64,000 bases of DNA from Pseudomonas sp. ok272 (GCF_900109995.1 NZ_FOCB01000001.1:62001-126000), one strand, 5' to 3'. Positions 10,387 to 21,165 are shown, counted from the first letter of the stretch. A program made the numbers and translations. The notes: generated by a model from the sequence alone, not told the origin.

Positions 10387-11292
10387 TCAAGACTTGCCCG
10401 GATACTCCCGATGCATCTGCCCCAGCAATGCATCCTTATCCAGCCACAGCTGGTTGATCCAGCCCTGGAACGCCAGGCGGTACTCAGCATCCTGTTCGTA
10501 GTTGCGGCCAATGAACTGCGCCGGAATCGGCACCTCTTCAAAGTGCACCACCACGTCCTGCACGTTGCCGCACAGCAAGTCCCAGAAACCGGGGCGCCCG
10601 GCAGGGTAGTGGATGGTCACGTTCACCAGTGACTTCAACTGCTCGCCCATGGCATCGAGCACAAAGGCGATGCCGCCGGCCTTGGGCTTGAGCAGGTACT
10701 TGAAGGGCGATTGCTGCTGGGCCTGTTTGCCCTCGGTAAAGCGTGTGCCTTCGGCGAAGTTGAAGATGCCCACCGGGTTGTTGCGAAACTTCGCACAGGT
10801 CTTGCGTGTGGTTTCCAGGTCCTTGCCTTTCTTCTCCGGGTGTTTTTCGAGGTACGCCTTGGAGTAGCGCTTCATGAACGGGAATCCGAGTGCCCACCAG
10901 GCCAGGCCGATGACCGGGACCCAGATCAGCTCTTGCTTGAGAAAGAACTTCAGCGGGCGAATCTTTCGGTTCAGCACGTACTGCAACACCATGATGTCGA
11001 CCCAGCTCTGGTGGTTGCTGGTCACCAGGTAGGAGTGCTGGTAGTCCAGGCCATCGAGGCCGGTCAGGTGCCAGCGGGTGCGGCAGACCAGTTTCATCCA
11101 GGCGTTGTTGTTGCTGATCCACGCCTCGTGGGTGTGGTTCATCAGCCAGGCGGTGAAGCGCTGGGTCAGCGCGAACGGCAAGGCTTTGAACAGCGCCACG
11201 ATGAACAGGAACGAACACAGCAACAGGGTATTCAACGCCAGCAACAGCGAAGCGATCACGCCGCGCAGGGCGGCAGGTAGGAATTCCAGCAT
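10387..11292 (-). CDS. Acyltransferase, YihG/PlsC family
   Basis: This 301-residue inner-membrane protein belongs to the lysophospholipid acyltransferase (PlsC) superfamily, closest in layout to YihG. A hydrophobic N-terminus (about residues 10-40) is followed by the catalytic NHQSWVD motif (HX4D) near residue 94 and the FAEGTRF substrate motif near 180. It likely acylates lysophosphatidic acid or another lysolipid. Its ATG directly abuts the pta stop codon, with no base between them, so the two are translated from one message. Confidence 0.87.
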   Translation of the reverse strand: MLEFLPAALRGVIASLLLALNTLLLCSFLFIVALFKALPFALTQRFTAWLMNHTHEAWISNNNAWMKLVCRTRWHLTGLDGLDYQHSYLVTSNHQSWVDIMVLQYVLNRKIRPLKFFLKQELIWVPVIGLAWWALGFPFMKRYSKAYLEKHPEKKGKDLETTRKTCAKFRNNPVGIFNFAEGTRFTEGKQAQQQSPFKYLLKPKAGGIAFVLDAMGEQLKSLVNVTIHYPAGRPGFWDLLCGNVQDVVVHFEEVPIPAQFIGRNYEQDAEYRLAFQGWINQLWLDKDALLGQMHREYPGKS

Positions 11293-13392
11293 TTAGATAT
11301 CCACAGGTCGGTTGGCGGCTTGGATCGCGGTCAACGCGATGGTGTAGACGATGTCATCGACTTGAGCGCCGCGCGGCAAGTCATTCACCGGTTTGCGCAG
11401 GCCTTGCAGCATCGGGCCGAGGCTGACGCAGTCGGCGCTGCGCTGCACGGCCTTGTGCGTGGTGTTGCCGGTGTTCAGGTCAGGGAAGATGAACACAGTC
11501 GCACGCCCGGCCACCTGGCTGTTGGGCGCCAGTTGCCGCGCGACCGCTTCGTTGGCCGCCGCGTCGTATTGCAACGGACCGTCGATCAACAGCGAGTTTT
11601 GCGCTTCGTGGGCGAGCAAGGTGGCTTCGCGGACCTTTTCCACCTCTTCGCCACTGGCCGAATCACCACTGGAGTAGCTGAGCATCGCCACCCGTGGCGT
11701 GATGCCGAACGCGGCGGCCGAGTCGGCGCTTTGCAGGGCGATCTCGGCCAGTTCGGCGGCGCTGGGGTGCGGGTTCATGATGCAGTCGCCGTAGACCAGC
11801 ACCTCCTCGGGGAACAGCATGAAGAACACCGAAGACACCAAGGTACAGCCCGGTGCGGTCTTGATCAGTTGCAGGGCCGGGCGGATGGTGTTGGCGGTGG
11901 AGTGAATGACCCCGGACACCAGCCCGTCCACTTCATCCAGCGCCAGCATCATGGTGCCGATCACCACCGGGTCTTCCAGTTGCTGCTCGGCCATCGGCGC
12001 ATTGAGGCTCTTGGTCTTGCGCAGGGCCACCATCGGCTCGACGTAGCGCCCGCGGATCAGGTCCGGGTCGAGAATCTCCAGCCCCGGTGGCAACTCGATG
12101 CCTTGGGCACGGGCCACGGCTTCAACGTCGGCCGGCTTGGCCAGCAACACGCAGCGGGCAATGCCACGGGCCTGGCAGATGGCGGCTGCCTGCACGGTCA
12201 ACGGCTCGCTGCCTTCGGGGAGCACGATGCGCTTGTTGGCGGCCTGGGCTCGCTGGATCAACTGATAGCGGAACACCGCCGGCGACAGGCGCATTTCTCG
12301 CGGGGTGCCGCAGCGCTGGTGCAGCCACTTGGCGTCCAGGTGGCTGGCGACGAAGTCGGTGATGATTTCCGCTCGTTCGCGGTCGTCGATCGGGATTTCC
12401 TTGTTCAGGCCATTCAACTGGTTGGCGGTGTCGTAGGAGCCGCTGCTCACCGACAGCACCGGCAGGCCGGCCTGCAGGGCGCCGCGGCACAGGTCCATGA
12501 TCCGTGGGTCGGGCAGGGTGTCGCTGGTCAGCAGCAGGCCGGCCAGTGGTACGCCGTTGAGGGCGGCCAGGCTGACGGCGAGGATAATGTCGTCGCGATC
12601 ACCGGGGGTCACCACCAGCACGCCGGGCTTGAGCAGTTCCACGGTGTTGCGCATGGTGCGGGCGCAAATGATGATCTTGGTCATGCGCCGGGTTTCATAG
12701 TCGCCGGCGTTGAGCACCTGGGCGCCCATCAGGTCGGCCACGTCGCGGGTCCGCGGGGCGTTCAGTTCCGGCTGGAACGGAATGCAGCCCAGCAGGCGGA
12801 AGTCGCCACTGCGCAGCAACGGTGAATGTTCCTTCAGGCGGGCGGCGAAGGCCTCCATGGTTTCGTCGGTCTTGACCTTGTTGAGGATCACGCCGAGCAC
12901 CTTGGGGTCCTTGGGGCCGCCAAACAGCTGGGCTTGCAACTCGACCCGGCCAGACAGCTCGGTAAGCACTTCGTTTTCCGGTGCCGAAACCAGGATCACC
13001 TCGGCGTCCAGGCTCTTGGCCAGGTGCAGGTTGACCCGGGCGGCATAGCTGGCGCTGCGGGTGGGGACCATGCCTTCGACGATCAGCACGTCCTTGCCGA
13101 CGGACACCTGTTGATACAGGGTGATGATTTCTTCCAGCAGCTCATCGAGCTGGCCGTCGCCGAGCATCCGCTCGACATGGGCCAGGCCCAGTGGTTGCGG
13201 TGGCTTGAGGCCGTGGGTTCGGGCCACCAGTTCGGTGGAGCGCTCCGGCCCGGTGTCGCCAGGGTGCGGCTGGGCAATGGGCTTGAAGAAGCCGACCTTC
13301 AGACCGGCTCGCTCAAGGGTCCGCACCAGCCCGAGGCTGATGGACGTCAGACCCACACCAAAATCGGTGGGTGCAATAAAAAAAGTTTGCAT
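11293..13392 (-). CDS. pta: Phosphate acetyltransferase
   Basis: Pta interconverts acetyl-CoA and acetyl phosphate, feeding acetate overflow and the acetyl phosphate pool. This is the long, three-domain form: an N-terminal BioD-like P-loop domain (about 1-190), a DRTGG domain (about 215-330) and the C-terminal PTA/PTB catalytic domain (about 370-699). The ATG at 13392 gives 699 residues starting MQTFFIAPT, the family start; an upstream in-frame ATG at 13413 would add seven unlikely residues. ackA, adjacent in many pseudomonads, is not beside it here. Confidence 0.95.
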   Translation of the reverse strand: MQTFFIAPTDFGVGLTSISLGLVRTLERAGLKVGFFKPIAQPHPGDTGPERSTELVARTHGLKPPQPLGLAHVERMLGDGQLDELLEEIITLYQQVSVGKDVLIVEGMVPTRSASYAARVNLHLAKSLDAEVILVSAPENEVLTELSGRVELQAQLFGGPKDPKVLGVILNKVKTDETMEAFAARLKEHSPLLRSGDFRLLGCIPFQPELNAPRTRDVADLMGAQVLNAGDYETRRMTKIIICARTMRNTVELLKPGVLVVTPGDRDDIILAVSLAALNGVPLAGLLLTSDTLPDPRIMDLCRGALQAGLPVLSVSSGSYDTANQLNGLNKEIPIDDRERAEIITDFVASHLDAKWLHQRCGTPREMRLSPAVFRYQLIQRAQAANKRIVLPEGSEPLTVQAAAICQARGIARCVLLAKPADVEAVARAQGIELPPGLEILDPDLIRGRYVEPMVALRKTKSLNAPMAEQQLEDPVVIGTMMLALDEVDGLVSGVIHSTANTIRPALQLIKTAPGCTLVSSVFFMLFPEEVLVYGDCIMNPHPSAAELAEIALQSADSAAAFGITPRVAMLSYSSGDSASGEEVEKVREATLLAHEAQNSLLIDGPLQYDAAANEAVARQLAPNSQVAGRATVFIFPDLNTGNTTHKAVQRSADCVSLGPMLQGLRKPVNDLPRGAQVDDIVYTIALTAIQAANRPVDI

Positions 13393-13452
13393 GCGGATTC
13401 TCTGGTGGTGCATGGCAACGGCATTGGCCTATGGCTGACCTTCTACCGGATA

Positions 13453-13761
13453 TCAGGCACCAAGGTTATCGCTAACGGAGCCTTGAGCGCACCAACCACA
13501 GTCAAAGGGTTGGCCTATTTTTTCAAGGCGTTGCGCGGGGTCCATGACCCAGTCCCGGGATTGCCAGGGTGGCTGGTGGCGCAGGTGTTGGGTATGGCCA
13601 CAGGACAGCTCGACCACCCAGTGCCCGTCCTCATCCTGATGGAAACCGAGGATTGTCGAAGCGTTCGCCTCGGGCCGTTTGTCCGGGTTCTGTTCGCTTT
13701 CGGGCGTTTGCTTCGCTAAACTTGCCCATTCTAAATTCTTATGCAAAAGGTCTCGCCCCAT
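13453..13761 (-). CDS. DUF3565 small protein
   Basis: A small cytosolic protein of DUF3565, common in pseudomonads and of unknown role. The conserved core is ILGFHQDEDGHW, then LSCGHTQHLRHQPPW and a C-terminal FDCGWC; the paired Cys/His suggest a metal site. The start is uncertain. ATG 13761 shares two bases with the slyD start on the other strand (a CATG overlap), and a TTG at 13746 preceded by a GGGGCGAGA stretch is an alternative. The longer frame from 13791 runs into slyD and is less likely. Confidence 0.75.
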   Translation of the reverse strand: MGRDLLHKNLEWASLAKQTPESEQNPDKRPEANASTILGFHQDEDGHWVVELSCGHTQHLRHQPPWQSRDWVMDPAQRLEKIGQPFDCGWCAQGSVSDNLGA

Positions 13762-14245
13762 GCTGATCGCCGCCAATAAGGCTGTCTCCATCGACTATAC
13801 CCTGACCAACGACGCTGGTGAGGTCATCGACAGCTCCGCCGGCGGCGCGCCGCTGGTCTACCTGCAAGGCGCAGGCAACATCATCCCGGGCCTGGAAAAA
13901 GCCCTCGAAGGCCAAGCCGTCGGCGCTGAGCTGAAGGTCTGCGTTGAGCCAGAAGATGCTTATGGCGAGTACGCTGCCGAACTGGTCAGCACCCTGAGCC
14001 GCAGCATGTTCGAAGGTGTCGATGAGCTGGAAGTTGGCATGCAGTTTCACGCTTCCGCGCCAGACGGCCAAATGCAAATCGTCACCATCCGTGACCTGGA
14101 CGGCGACGACGTGACCGTTGACGGCAACCACCCGTTGGCCGGCCAGCGCTTGACCTTCGACGTCAAAATCGTTGCGATCCGCGACGCCAGCGAAGAAGAA
14201 ATCGCCCATGGTCACGTCCATGGCGAAGGTGGTCATCACCACTGA
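13760..14245 (+). CDS. slyD: FKBP-type peptidyl-prolyl isomerase SlyD
   Basis: SlyD is a cytosolic prolyl isomerase and chaperone that also binds nickel. The 161-residue protein has the FKBP fold interrupted by the IF chaperone domain (about residues 70-125) and ends in a short His-rich tail, HGHVHGEGGHHH, the likely metal-binding part; this tail is much shorter than in E. coli SlyD. AAGG at 13747-13750 is the likely ribosome-binding site for ATG 13760. A terminator follows the gene. Confidence 0.93.
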   Translation: MLIAANKAVSIDYTLTNDAGEVIDSSAGGAPLVYLQGAGNIIPGLEKALEGQAVGAELKVCVEPEDAYGEYAAELVSTLSRSMFEGVDELEVGMQFHASAPDGQMQIVTIRDLDGDDVTVDGNHPLAGQRLTFDVKIVAIRDASEEEIAHGHVHGEGGHHH

Positions 14246-14274
14246 TTTGTGCGCTAAGCTCAGATAACTGGAGA

Positions 14275-14296
14275 GGCGCCCGAGCGGCGCCTTTTT
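14275..14296 (+). terminator. Intrinsic terminator after slyD
   Basis: A perfect GGCGCC / GGCGCC stem with loop CGAGC is followed by five T at 14292-14296, 30 bases after the slyD stop. Confidence 0.85.
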
Positions 14297-14379
14297 AGTC
14301 GGCGAAAGATGCTGCTCGCCTGGATTCTGTACGGTTGAAAGGCTGTTTCGAGAAAAACACGGGATATTTGGAGTTCGTC

Positions 14380-14862
14380 ATGAGTGCTTTTCACGACCTT
14401 ACATTAAAAGCGTTGGATGGCCAGGCATTGCCTCTGGCACCTTTCAACGGGCAGGTGGTGCTGGTGGTCAACGTCGCCTCCAAATGTGGGTTGACCCCAC
14501 AGTACGCGGCTCTGGAAAACCTCTATCAGCAATACAAGGATCAAGGCTTCAGCGTGCTGGGATTGCCCTGCAACCAGTTTGCCGGGCAGGAACCGGGCTC
14601 TGAGGATGAGATCAAGACGTTCTGCAGCCTTAACTATGGCGTGACCTTTCCGTTGTCCAGCAAGCTGGACGTCAACGGCCATGATCGTCATCAGCTCTAC
14701 CGCCTGCTGGCGGGCGAGGGCGCCGAGTTCCCGGGTGACATTACCTGGAACTTCGAGAAGTTCCTGCTGGGCAAGGACGGTCGCGTACTGGCACGGTTCT
14801 CGCCGCGCACCGCACCCGATGATCCGACGATCGTTCAGGCCATCGAAAAAGCGTTGAGCTGA
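14380..14862 (+). CDS. Glutathione peroxidase (BtuE/GPx family)
   Basis: A thiol peroxidase of the GPx family, reducing hydrogen peroxide and organic peroxides, in bacteria usually with thioredoxin. Catalytic Cys36 replaces selenocysteine (VASKCGLTPQY), with the conserved Gln and Trp of the tetrad in LPCNQFAGQEPG and TWNFEKFL. The length of 160 residues is typical. GGAG at 14370-14373 supports ATG 14380; in-frame sequence further upstream is not coding-like. The slyD-gpx order is the usual Pseudomonas one. Confidence 0.94.
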   Translation: MSAFHDLTLKALDGQALPLAPFNGQVVLVVNVASKCGLTPQYAALENLYQQYKDQGFSVLGLPCNQFAGQEPGSEDEIKTFCSLNYGVTFPLSSKLDVNGHDRHQLYRLLAGEGAEFPGDITWNFEKFLLGKDGRVLARFSPRTAPDDPTIVQAIEKALS

Positions 14863-14872
14863 TCTCCCCTTT

Positions 14873-14914
14873 GTGGGCGCCCGGCGTGCTGGCGATAGCC
14901 CATTGGGCGCCCAC
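14873..14914. repeat. Diverged REP-like inverted repeat
   Basis: GTGGGCGCCC and GGGCGCCCAC face each other after the glutathione peroxidase gene, with a short diverged middle. It lacks the usual GCGAGCCTGC core, so it is an atypical REP or a transcription-end hairpin. Confidence 0.55.
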
Positions 14915-15015
14915 AGACTTTTAAGCCTTAATCAATCAAATCAATAGTGCTGTGCATCGCGGCGCGCGCTCCATATTATCGCCGTCATAAATGACGCGTC
15001 CCCGTGGAGTGACCC

Positions 15016-16119
15016 ATGCCTGTAAAAGCCTTGTTCAAACCGTTCAACCTCGGCGGCCTGGCGTTGCCAAGTCGTGTGGTGATGGCGCCGATGACCCGTT
15101 CGTTTTCCCCGGGTGGCGTACCGAATTCGAAAGTGATCGAGTACTACCGCCGTCGCGCGGCGGCCGGCGTGGGCTTGATCATCACCGAGGGCACGACCGT
15201 GGCGCATAAGGCGTCCAACGGTTATCCGAACGTCCCGCACTTCTACGGCGAAGCGGCCTTGGCCGGCTGGAAAAAAGTGGTCGATGCCGTGCACGCCGAG
15301 GGTGGCAAGATCGTGCCCCAGTTGTGGCACGTCGGCAGCGTGCGGCGTATCGGCACTGAGCCGGATGCCACGGTGCCCGGCTACGGACCCTCGGAGAAAA
15401 CCAAGGACGGCCAGGTCGTGGTGCACGGCATGACCCACCAAGACATCCAGGACGTGATCGCCGCGTTCGCCCAGGCCGCCAAGGATGCACAACGCATCGG
15501 CATGGATGGCGTGGAGATCCACGGCGCCCACGGCTACCTGGTGGACCAGTTCTTCTGGGAGGGCAGCAACCAGCGCACTGACGAATATGGCGGGAGCCTG
15601 GCCAATCGCTCGCGGTTTGCCATCGAGCTGATCCAGGCGGTGCGCGCGGCAGTCGGCGAAGGGTTCCCGATCATCTTGCGTTTCTCCCAGTGGAAGCAGC
15701 AGGACTACACGGCGCGCCTGGTACAGACCCCTGAGGCACTGGGCGAATTTCTCCAGCCGTTGTCGGACGCGGGGGTGGACATTTTCCATTGCTCGACACG
15801 CCGTTTCTGGGAGCCTGAGTTCGAGGGTTCGCCTCTGAACCTGGCGGGCTGGACCCGCAAGCTGACCGGCAAACCGACCATTACCGTCGGCAGCGTCGGA
15901 TTGGACGGCGAGTTCCTTCAATTCATGGTCAACACCGACAAAGTCGCACAGCCGGCCAGCCTGGAGAACCTGCTGGAGCGCCTGAACAACGAGGAGTTCG
16001 ACCTGGTGGCGGTGGGGCGTGCGTTGCTGGTCGACCCGGATTGGGCACAAAAAGTGCGCGATGGCCGTGAAGAGGACATCCAGGCGTTCAGTCGCGAGGC
16101 GTTGATGACGCTGGTGTAA
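15016..16119 (+). CDS. NADH:flavin oxidoreductase, Old Yellow Enzyme family
   Basis: A 367-residue FMN-dependent TIM-barrel ene-reductase of the Old Yellow Enzyme family, which reduces activated C=C bonds of enones, nitro-alkenes or similar electrophiles. Recognisable parts are VVMAPMTRSF near residue 28, the active-site pair in IHGAHGYLVDQFFW, NQRTDEYGGS, and the C-terminal VAVGRALLVDPDW phosphate-binding stretch. It stands alone in its strand between gpx and the glycosyltransferase. The physiological substrate cannot be told from sequence. Confidence 0.92.
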   Translation: MPVKALFKPFNLGGLALPSRVVMAPMTRSFSPGGVPNSKVIEYYRRRAAAGVGLIITEGTTVAHKASNGYPNVPHFYGEAALAGWKKVVDAVHAEGGKIVPQLWHVGSVRRIGTEPDATVPGYGPSEKTKDGQVVVHGMTHQDIQDVIAAFAQAAKDAQRIGMDGVEIHGAHGYLVDQFFWEGSNQRTDEYGGSLANRSRFAIELIQAVRAAVGEGFPIILRFSQWKQQDYTARLVQTPEALGEFLQPLSDAGVDIFHCSTRRFWEPEFEGSPLNLAGWTRKLTGKPTITVGSVGLDGEFLQFMVNTDKVAQPASLENLLERLNNEEFDLVAVGRALLVDPDWAQKVRDGREEDIQAFSREALMTLV

Positions 16120-16140
16120 GCGCGCGGTCAGCTAGGGCCT

Positions 16141-16237
16141 TTTCGCGAGCGGGCTCGCTCCCACAGAGGTCGCAGGCGTAGGCACTTTCTATGTCACGAC
16201 GAAGGACCTTGTGGGAGCGAGCCTGCTCGCGAAGGCG
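16141..16237. repeat. REP pair
   Basis: Opposed REP units at 16141-16164 and about 16209-16237 lie in the convergent gap between the oxidoreductase and glycosyltransferase genes. Confidence 0.8.
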
Positions 16238-16256
16238 GTGTCAGCCACACCGGAGA

Positions 16257-17432
16257 TCAGCTTGAGGTGGCCGCATCGGCGAGCACCTGCTCCCCGGTAC
16301 AGGCCCCGCGCAAATGTCCCTCGAATTGTTCGATGATCGTCCCCCAGCCTTGTCGGCTGGCGTGCTGGCGGGCGTTGAGTCGAATGCAGCGCAAGGTCTC
16401 CGCTTCTTCCAGCAGCCAACCGGCCGCCTCGCAGAACGCTTGTTCATCCCCCGGCATCGCCGACACACCGGTGTAACCGTGGCGAATGTGCTGCGCGGCG
16501 GCCGCCTGGTCGTAGGCCACCACCCCCAGGCCAGACGCCAGCGCCTCCAGCACCACGTTGCCGAAGGTTTCAGTCAGGCTGGGAAACACGAACACATCCC
16601 CCGAGGCATAGTGGCAGGCCAGGGCTTCGCCCCGCTGTGCGCCGCAGAAGATGGCGTCGGGCAGGGACTGTTCCAGGGCGGCGCGCTGCGGTCCGTCACC
16701 GACCACGATCAGCTTCATCCGGCGCTGTGGATAAGTCGATTGCAAGTGCTGGAAGCACCGTTTGAGCAGCCCGAGGTTTTTTTCCGGGGCGAGCCGGCCG
16801 ACGTGGATGACCGCCGTATCCTCGCTCCCCAACCCCCAGCTTTCACGTAAAGCGGGCAGGCGTTTGGCCGGGTTGAACAGTTGGCTGTCCACCCCCCGGG
16901 ACAGCAAGGCCAGGCGCTCGAAGTGCCGGCGCTCCAACTCCAGTTGCTGGCTGGCACTGGGCACCAGGGTCAGTTGCGAGCGGTTGTGGAACCCGCGCAG
17001 GTAGTGGGTCAGCAACCGGGTCAACAGCCCGAGGCCATATAGGTTGGAATACTGCTGGAAGTTGGTGTGAAACCCGCTGACCACGGCAATTCCCAGGCGC
17101 CGGGCGGCACGCAGGGCAGACAAGCCCAAAGGCCCTTCGGTGGCGATGTACAGCACGTCCGGGCGCTGCTGCTGCCAGCGCCTGAGGAAGGTGTGCATCG
17201 ACGACTGGCCCCATTGCAGCCCCGGATACCCCGGCAGTGGCCAGCCACGGCACAGCAGCAGTTCAGCACCGCCGCTGATGGCCAGGTCGCCGTCCTGGCG
17301 CGGTCGCACCAGCTCGACGTGATGCCCGCGCGCGCGCAGGCCGTCGCACAGGCGGCCAAGGGTGTTGGCCACGCCGTTGATTTCCGGAGGGAAGGTTTCG
17401 GTGATCAGGCTGATATGCAGGGCTGTCGTCAT
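16257..17432 (-). CDS. Glycosyltransferase family 4 protein
   Basis: A GT-B fold glycosyltransferase, 391 residues from ATG 17432 (CTGAGGTC just upstream is a fair ribosome-binding site; an in-frame ATG at 17456 lacks one). The N-terminal Glycos_transf_4 domain shows ETFPPEINGVANTLGRL; the C-terminal GT1 domain shows GRLAPEKNLGLL, the FVFPSLTETFGNV acidic motif and LASGLGVVAY. It resembles the PA0842-type enzyme and plant/bacterial glycolipid glucosyltransferases (SqdX-like). The acceptor is unknown; a glycolipid is possible. cysZ follows divergently placed upstream on the same strand. Confidence 0.88.
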   Translation of the reverse strand: MTTALHISLITETFPPEINGVANTLGRLCDGLRARGHHVELVRPRQDGDLAISGGAELLLCRGWPLPGYPGLQWGQSSMHTFLRRWQQQRPDVLYIATEGPLGLSALRAARRLGIAVVSGFHTNFQQYSNLYGLGLLTRLLTHYLRGFHNRSQLTLVPSASQQLELERRHFERLALLSRGVDSQLFNPAKRLPALRESWGLGSEDTAVIHVGRLAPEKNLGLLKRCFQHLQSTYPQRRMKLIVVGDGPQRAALEQSLPDAIFCGAQRGEALACHYASGDVFVFPSLTETFGNVVLEALASGLGVVAYDQAAAAQHIRHGYTGVSAMPGDEQAFCEAAGWLLEEAETLRCIRLNARQHASRQGWGTIIEQFEGHLRGACTGEQVLADAATSS

Positions 17433-17495
17433 GACCTCAGTGTCGGCTGAGGCCATGTCGTCATTGTGGCAGTTGGATGATGGATCTGTGACGGC

Positions 17496-18251
17496 TCAGC
17501 CGTGTTTGGCGGCGAGTGCCTCCGCGCCGCGTTCGCGTACCCAGAACAAGGTTGCGCCGGCCACGGCGGCGGGCATCATCAGGATGTTGAGCACCGGGAT
17601 CAGCAGCACCAGATAGACGATCCCGCCAAAACTCATGCTCTGCCAGCGCTTCGCGCGCAGCCAGGCGAGCATCTCGTTCCAGCCCAGCTTGTGGTTGTCG
17701 GCCGGGTAGTCGATGTACTGGATTGCCATCATCCACACCCCAAAAATCAACCACAGGGGGGCGGCGATCAGGTTGACCACCGGGATGAACGAGAGAATGA
17801 ACAACGCCAGTGCCCGGGGCAGGAAATAACCGAGCTTGCGCATTTCCCGGGCCAGGGTACGCGGGACCATGGCGGCCAGTTCACCCCAGCTGAAGGCCGG
17901 GAAATCATCGGTGCCACGCACCACGACTTCGACTTTCTCGGCGAGAAATCCGTTGAACGGGGCGGCGATCACGTTGGCCAGCATCGTGAAGGTGAAAAAC
18001 ACCATCAACGCCACCAGCACCACGAACAGCGGCCACAACACGTAGTTGAGAAAGCTCAGCCAGCCCGGCAGGGACGGCATCAGGGTGTTGACCCAGAGGC
18101 TGAACTGATGACCGGCCAGGTAGATCAAGCCGACGAACAGCACCAGGTTGATGGCCAGTGGCAACAGGACAAACAGGCGCAGGCCAGGGCTCAAGACCAG
18201 CTTGAGGCCTTCGCGCAGGTATTGCGGGCCAGACAGAACGGGGGCGGGCAT
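17496..18251 (-). CDS. cysZ: Sulfate transporter CysZ
   Basis: CysZ is an inner-membrane protein that supports high-affinity sulfate uptake for the cysteine pathway. The 251-residue protein has four clear hydrophobic segments (about 25-50, 65-95, 140-185 and 205-235) and the family's [21 protein letters not shown]-terminal amphipathic start. It is encoded apart from cysD/cysNC in this window but serves the same pathway. It lies back to back with trxB, separated by 316 bases. Confidence 0.94.
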   Translation of the reverse strand: MPAPVLSGPQYLREGLKLVLSPGLRLFVLLPLAINLVLFVGLIYLAGHQFSLWVNTLMPSLPGWLSFLNYVLWPLFVVLVALMVFFTFTMLANVIAAPFNGFLAEKVEVVVRGTDDFPAFSWGELAAMVPRTLAREMRKLGYFLPRALALFILSFIPVVNLIAAPLWLIFGVWMMAIQYIDYPADNHKLGWNEMLAWLRAKRWQSMSFGGIVYLVLLIPVLNILMMPAAVAGATLFWVRERGAEALAAKHG

Positions 18252-19530
<1,279 letters not shown>

Positions 19531-19598
19531 GGGCGTTGAAGTCCAAGCGTCGGCTGCAGGCGGTGTGAACAGATAGCTGTCGCAGCTGAGCCAAAGAA

Positions 19599-19630
19599 AA
19601 TGCCCGTATCGAAAGATGCGGGCATTTTTT
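19599..19630 (+). terminator. Intrinsic terminator after trxB
   Basis: AATGCCCG pairs with CGGGCATT around a 12-base loop and ends in six T, about 70 bases past the trxB stop. Confidence 0.85.
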
Positions 19631-19711
19631 ATGCGCGCTACAGGGGGGTGTATGGCCAGCAAGCGTCTCGGGTTTTAGGCGATAGCTGTTTGCCGGTCTT
19701 CCTGGCCTGAA

Positions 19712-20995
19712 TCAGCCGCGCAGGCGTTCCTGTACGAAGTCCATGACCTTCAACGACTGATAGATGGCGTTGGCGGCGACGCGCCCGAATGGACCGCCAT
19801 TCCAGTCCAGCAAGTACGGCTTGAACCGTTCATGGCGGGCACTCTCCCCGCAGACCGCCTCGGCGATGACCCGGCCACCAATCGAGCCGGTGTTCAGGCC
19901 GTGGCCGCCAAATGACGTGCAGGCCCAGACACCCGGCTCCAGCAATCCGAGGTTGGGCATCTTGTTGGTGGAATAGCCCATCAGCCCGGACCAGGCCAGT
20001 TCGATGTTCACGTTGGCCAGTTGCGGATAGACCGCGACCATGTCGGCCTTGAGCATGGCGGCCAGGGTCTGTTCGTCCTGTTCGTTGCGGGTGGTGATGC
20101 GTCCTCCCCACAGCAGGCGGTCGCCTTCGACAACGCGGTAGTAGTCCGAGGCCCGGCGGTCGTCGGAGAATGCGGCGCCTGAATCCAGGACGGTTTTGAT
20201 GGCGTCACCCAAGTGCTCCGTCAGCACCACGTAGGTGGCGATGGGCAGGTAGGCCCGGCTGAGCTTTTGCAGTTCCGGGCCGCCGTAGCCGCCCGCGCAG
20301 AACACCAGGTCCTGACAGCGCACACTGCCCTGAGCGGTGGTGACGATCTTGTCGGCGCCCTCACGGTGCCAGGCGAGCATTTTCGACTGTTCGAATATTC
20401 GGCCACCCGCGGCTTCAATCGCCAGGGCCAGGCCCAGGCAGTAATTGAGCGGGTGAAAGTGCAGGGCATTGGGGTCTTCGACACCCTGGAAGTAGCGCAA
20501 GGTGTGGGCGCGCTCACGGACCTGCGGGGTGTCGAGGAAGTTGAGTTCATAGCCGAAGTCGCGGCGCATGGTGTCGATGTGGGCTTTCACGCCCGCCCTG
20601 TCGTCGTAGCGCTTGACCCGAATCGTGCCGGCAGAGGGCGCACAACCGCTCAGGGCCAGTTCGGTGATGTTGCGCCGCACGATCTCTACACCTTCGGCGG
20701 ACATTTGGAACAGCGTCCTGGCGTGTTCCAGCCCGAGCTTTTTACGAATCGCCCCAGAACCTTGCGCCCAGCCTGGCGAGACCACGCCGCCGTTGCGCCC
20801 GGATGCGCCCCAGGCCACGTGCTGGGCGTCGAGGATGATCACGCGTTTGCCGCGCTGGCTTAGCTCCAGTGCGGCCGTGAGGCCCGCGATACCTGCGCCG
20901 ATGATGCAGACGTCGCAGTGCTCATGGCTGTTCAGGGCGGGTCTGGCGGCGCGCGGCACTGAGGTTTGGGAGTACCAGGTGGTGGGAAAGGACAT
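19712..20995 (-). CDS. FAD-dependent amine oxidoreductase (PuuB/DadA-like)
   Basis: A 427-residue FAD oxidoreductase of the DAO fold, similar to gamma-glutamylputrescine oxidase PuuB and related amino-group oxidases. The FAD dinucleotide motif is VCIIGAGIAGLTAALELS near residue 30, followed by WGASGRNGG, the second-glycine-rich motif typical of PuuB-like enzymes; the C-terminus has TSFGGHGLNTG. The ATG at 20995 (MSFPTTWYS) is chosen; the longer upstream frame runs through a REP. It closes a cluster with an aminotransferase and an ABC transporter, which suggests oxidation of a transported amine or omega-amino acid. Confidence 0.88.
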   Translation of the reverse strand: MSFPTTWYSQTSVPRAARPALNSHEHCDVCIIGAGIAGLTAALELSQRGKRVIILDAQHVAWGASGRNGGVVSPGWAQGSGAIRKKLGLEHARTLFQMSAEGVEIVRRNITELALSGCAPSAGTIRVKRYDDRAGVKAHIDTMRRDFGYELNFLDTPQVRERAHTLRYFQGVEDPNALHFHPLNYCLGLALAIEAAGGRIFEQSKMLAWHREGADKIVTTAQGSVRCQDLVFCAGGYGGPELQKLSRAYLPIATYVVLTEHLGDAIKTVLDSGAAFSDDRRASDYYRVVEGDRLLWGGRITTRNEQDEQTLAAMLKADMVAVYPQLANVNIELAWSGLMGYSTNKMPNLGLLEPGVWACTSFGGHGLNTGSIGGRVIAEAVCGESARHERFKPYLLDWNGGPFGRVAANAIYQSLKVMDFVQERLRG

Positions 20996-21066
20996 GCTCA
21001 ATCCTTGGGAAGTGACGGCATCTGCTGTGGATGGGGGCAAACCGCGATGCCGGATAGGTACGCGGT

Positions 21067-21157
21067 CCGTGGGCGCGAGCCGGCTCGCGAAAACGGTATT
21101 GCCTTCAGCCTCGAAGTTGGCTGATCTACCGTCTTCGCGAGCAAGCTCGCTCCTACA
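21067..21157. repeat. REP pair inside the amine-utilisation cluster
   Basis: Opposed REP units at 21067-21089 and 21133-21157 separate the binding-protein gene from the downstream oxidase gene, where they could stabilise the upstream mRNA segment. Confidence 0.8.
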
Positions 21158-21165
21158 GGGAAGGG

